Below, piece after piece: positions 4,984 to 6,564 of a stretch of DNA of 6,564 nt; the first letter of the stretch is position 1; each line of letters starts with the position of its first letter. The notes beneath the pieces were generated by a model that searched no databases, had not been told where the DNA came from, and saw nothing but the letters and a program-made list of their open reading frames with translations. This stretch comes from an uncultured Oscillospiraceae bacterium (GTDB lineage: Bacteria; Bacillota; Clostridia; Oscillospirales; Oscillospiraceae): assembly GCA_905233785.1 (NCBI GenBank), contig CAJOCV010000097.1, positions 1-6,564 on the forward strand, read 5' to 3'. The position numbers and the translations under genes were made by a program.

Positions 4984-6564
4984 ATGCGGCGATTGTACAG
5001 TGACGCGGGGCGGAGCCTGCCCGAAATCCCCTGGGCGCGCTATCCGAGGCCGCAGCTGCGGCGCGACGAGTGGATGACGCTCAACGGGGAGTGGGCGCTG
5101 CGGATCAATCAGGGCTATCGTGCTTCCCGTGACTGCAAAATCCGCGTACCCTTCTGCCCGGAGAGCCTCCTGAGCGGGGTGGAGCAGCCGCCAAAAATCG
5201 GCGATCAGTTGGTCTACCGCCGCGCCTTCACGATCCCGGAGACCTGGCGCGGCAGGCGTATCCTGCTGCACTTCGGCGCGGTGATGCGCTCCTGCCGCGT
5301 CTGCGTGAACGGAAAAGAGCTCTGCCGACACGAAAACGGCTATCTGCCCTTTACCGTGGACATTACGGATGCGCTGCGGGAAGGAAATAACGAGCTTGCG
5401 GTTTTCTGCGAAAACGACCTGGATCATACCTACCCCTGGGGCAAGCAGAGCGTCCGGCGCGGCGGTATGTGGTACACGCCCTGCTCCGGCATCTGGCAGA
5501 CGGTGTGGCTCGAGCCGGTGCCGGAGAGCTACATCCGCGCGCTGCGGATCGAAACCGGCGCGGACTACGCCGTAATCACGGCGGAGGGGGTTACGGACGG
5601 AGAAGTGCTGCTAAACGGCGAACGCTATCCCCTGCAAAACGGCAGCGTCCGCGTCCCGGTAAAATCGCCCCGGCTCTGGAGCCCGGAGGACCCCTACCTC
5701 TATGATTTCACGCTTCTCTCCGGCGAGGACAGGGTGGAAGCCTATTTCGCCCTGCGTACTCTCACGACGGAGACGGTGAACGGCATCCCACGCCTCTGTC
5801 TCAACGGCAAGCCCTATTTTTTCAACGGTCTGCTCGACCAGGGCTATTGGAGCGACGGACTCTATACCCCCGCCGCGCCCGAGGGCTTTGAACAGGACAT
5901 CCGCGCCATGAAGTCCCTCGGCTTCAACACCCTGCGCAAGCACATCAAAATCGAGCCGGAGCAGTTTTATTACGACTGTGACCGCCTGGGCATGGTCGTG
6001 TTTCAGGACATGGTCAATAACGGCGACTACGCCTACATCCGCGATACGGTGCTGCCCACGCTGCATTTTCAGAAGCGGCGGGACAGACACCTGCACCGCG
6101 ATCCCGAGAGCCGCCGCGTCTTTCTCCAGAGCATGGAGGAGACGGTGCGGCTTCTTGGCAGCCACCCCTGCGTCTGCCTCTGGACGATCTTCAACGAGGG
6201 CTGGGGGCAGTTTGAGGCGGACAAAGCCTACAAAAAGCTCAAGGTGCTCGACTCCAGCCGCTTTATTGACGCGACCTCCGGCTGGTTTCATCAGAAAAAG
6301 AGCGATGTGGACAGCCTGCACATCTACTTTGACGCGCTGCATCTGGGCAAAAAGAAGCTGCCCCAGTTTTTGAGCGAGTTCGGCGGCTACGTCTGGAAAA
6401 TCCCCGAACACAGCTTCAACACCGAGAAAACCTACGGCTACCGCAAGTATGAGACCCGCGAGGCCTATGTCGCCGCCCTGCGGGAGACCTACGGCGAGGT
6501 TCTGCCGAAACTTGTGCGCAGCGGCCTCTGCGCCGCGATCTACACCCAGGTTTCAGACGTGGAG
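4984..6564 (+). CDS. Glycoside hydrolase family 2 enzyme (beta-galactosidase/beta-glucuronidase-like), 3' end outside window
   Basis: The 527 codons present have no stop, so the gene continues past the window. GH2 enzymes are retaining exo-beta-glycosidases; the sugar specificity cannot be told here. There is no signal peptide, so it likely acts in the cytosol on imported oligosaccharides or glycosides. The N-terminal jelly-roll sugar-binding domain spans about 15-180, with RRAFTIP (79-85), VNGKELCRHENGYLPFTVDIT (108-128) and the closing GIWQTVWLEPV (169-179). A short immunoglobulin-like domain covers about 181-262. The TIM barrel starts near 268 with LCLNGKPYFFNGLLDQGYW (271-289). The acid/base is Glu405 in WTIFNEGWGQ (400-409) and the probable nucleophile is Glu465 in LSEFGGY (463-469). 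The 60-residue gap between them is shorter than in E. coli LacZ (461/537) or GusA (413/504), so it belongs to a more compact subgroup. It has its own promoter and is divergent from the SPFH gene. A lyase-like or inactive homologue is unlikely with both glutamates present. Confidence 0.93.
   Translation, partial: MRRLYSDAGRSLPEIPWARYPRPQLRRDEWMTLNGEWALRINQGYRASRDCKIRVPFCPESLLSGVEQPPKIGDQLVYRRAFTIPETWRGRRILLHFGAVMRSCRVCVNGKELCRHENGYLPFTVDITDALREGNNELAVFCENDLDHTYPWGKQSVRRGGMWYTPCSGIWQTVWLEPVPESYIRALRIETGADYAVITAEGVTDGEVLLNGERYPLQNGSVRVPVKSPRLWSPEDPYLYDFTLLSGEDRVEAYFALRTLTTETVNGIPRLCLNGKPYFFNGLLDQGYWSDGLYTPAAPEGFEQDIRAMKSLGFNTLRKHIKIEPEQFYYDCDRLGMVVFQDMVNNGDYAYIRDTVLPTLHFQKRRDRHLHRDPESRRVFLQSMEETVRLLGSHPCVCLWTIFNEGWGQFEADKAYKKLKVLDSSRFIDATSGWFHQKKSDVDSLHIYFDALHLGKKKLPQFLSEFGGYVWKIPEHSFNTEKTYGYRKYETREAYVAALRETYGEVLPKLVRSGLCAAIYTQVSDVE

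Noticed and set aside
5611..6411. 266-codon minus-strand open frame opposite the GH2 gene
   Set aside because: It is antisense to the GH2 frame with both catalytic glutamates; no motif and no good ribosome binding site support it.

Overview
The window reads as a piece of chromosome from a GC-rich member of the Clostridia (Bacillota), most likely a gut Oscillospiraceae/Ruminococcaceae-type bacterium. This placement is an inference. It rests on strong AGGAGG-type ribosome binding sites, sigma-A-like promoters, G/C-rich third codon positions, the gene set (M3B oligoendopeptidase F, SPFH protein with a second membrane segment, cytosolic GH2 enzyme, penicillin-binding-type serine hydrolase with a Pro/Thr linker), and an intergenic element built from 7-bp GTGAATN units. 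No phage, plasmid, transposase, CRISPR, rRNA or tRNA signal was seen.

Four genes fill the window and alternate in direction, so each is probably its own transcription unit. (1) 13-1713, minus: an exported, membrane-anchored serine hydrolase of the beta-lactamase/DD-peptidase fold, with two membrane segments and an unrecognised C-terminal domain. (2) 1959-3761, plus: oligoendopeptidase F (pepF), a cytosolic zinc metallopeptidase. (3) 3845-4825, minus: an SPFH/band 7 (prohibitin/HflC-like) membrane protein. (4) 4984 to the window end, plus: a glycoside hydrolase family 2 enzyme, open at its 3' end, with both catalytic glutamates visible.

The 245-bp divergent gap between genes 1 and 2 is the most structured non-coding part. 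It has a promoter facing each way. Between them lies a roughly 100-bp foldback element with imperfect inverted arms (18 of 23 positions match) enclosing two perfect small hairpins. It looks like a small non-autonomous intergenic repeat (MITE- or REP-like). The 83-bp convergent gap (3762-3844) holds GC-rich inverted repeats and a 9-bp tandem duplication, and may act as a weak two-way terminator. The 158-bp divergent gap (4826-4983) holds a good promoter for the GH2 gene; no convincing promoter was found for the SPFH gene.

The genes do not form an evident pathway. They look like independent housekeeping or accessory functions: envelope remodelling, peptide turnover, membrane organisation and sugar release. 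I did not find a new multi-gene system here. The foldback element and the domain architecture of the first gene deserve the closest second look.
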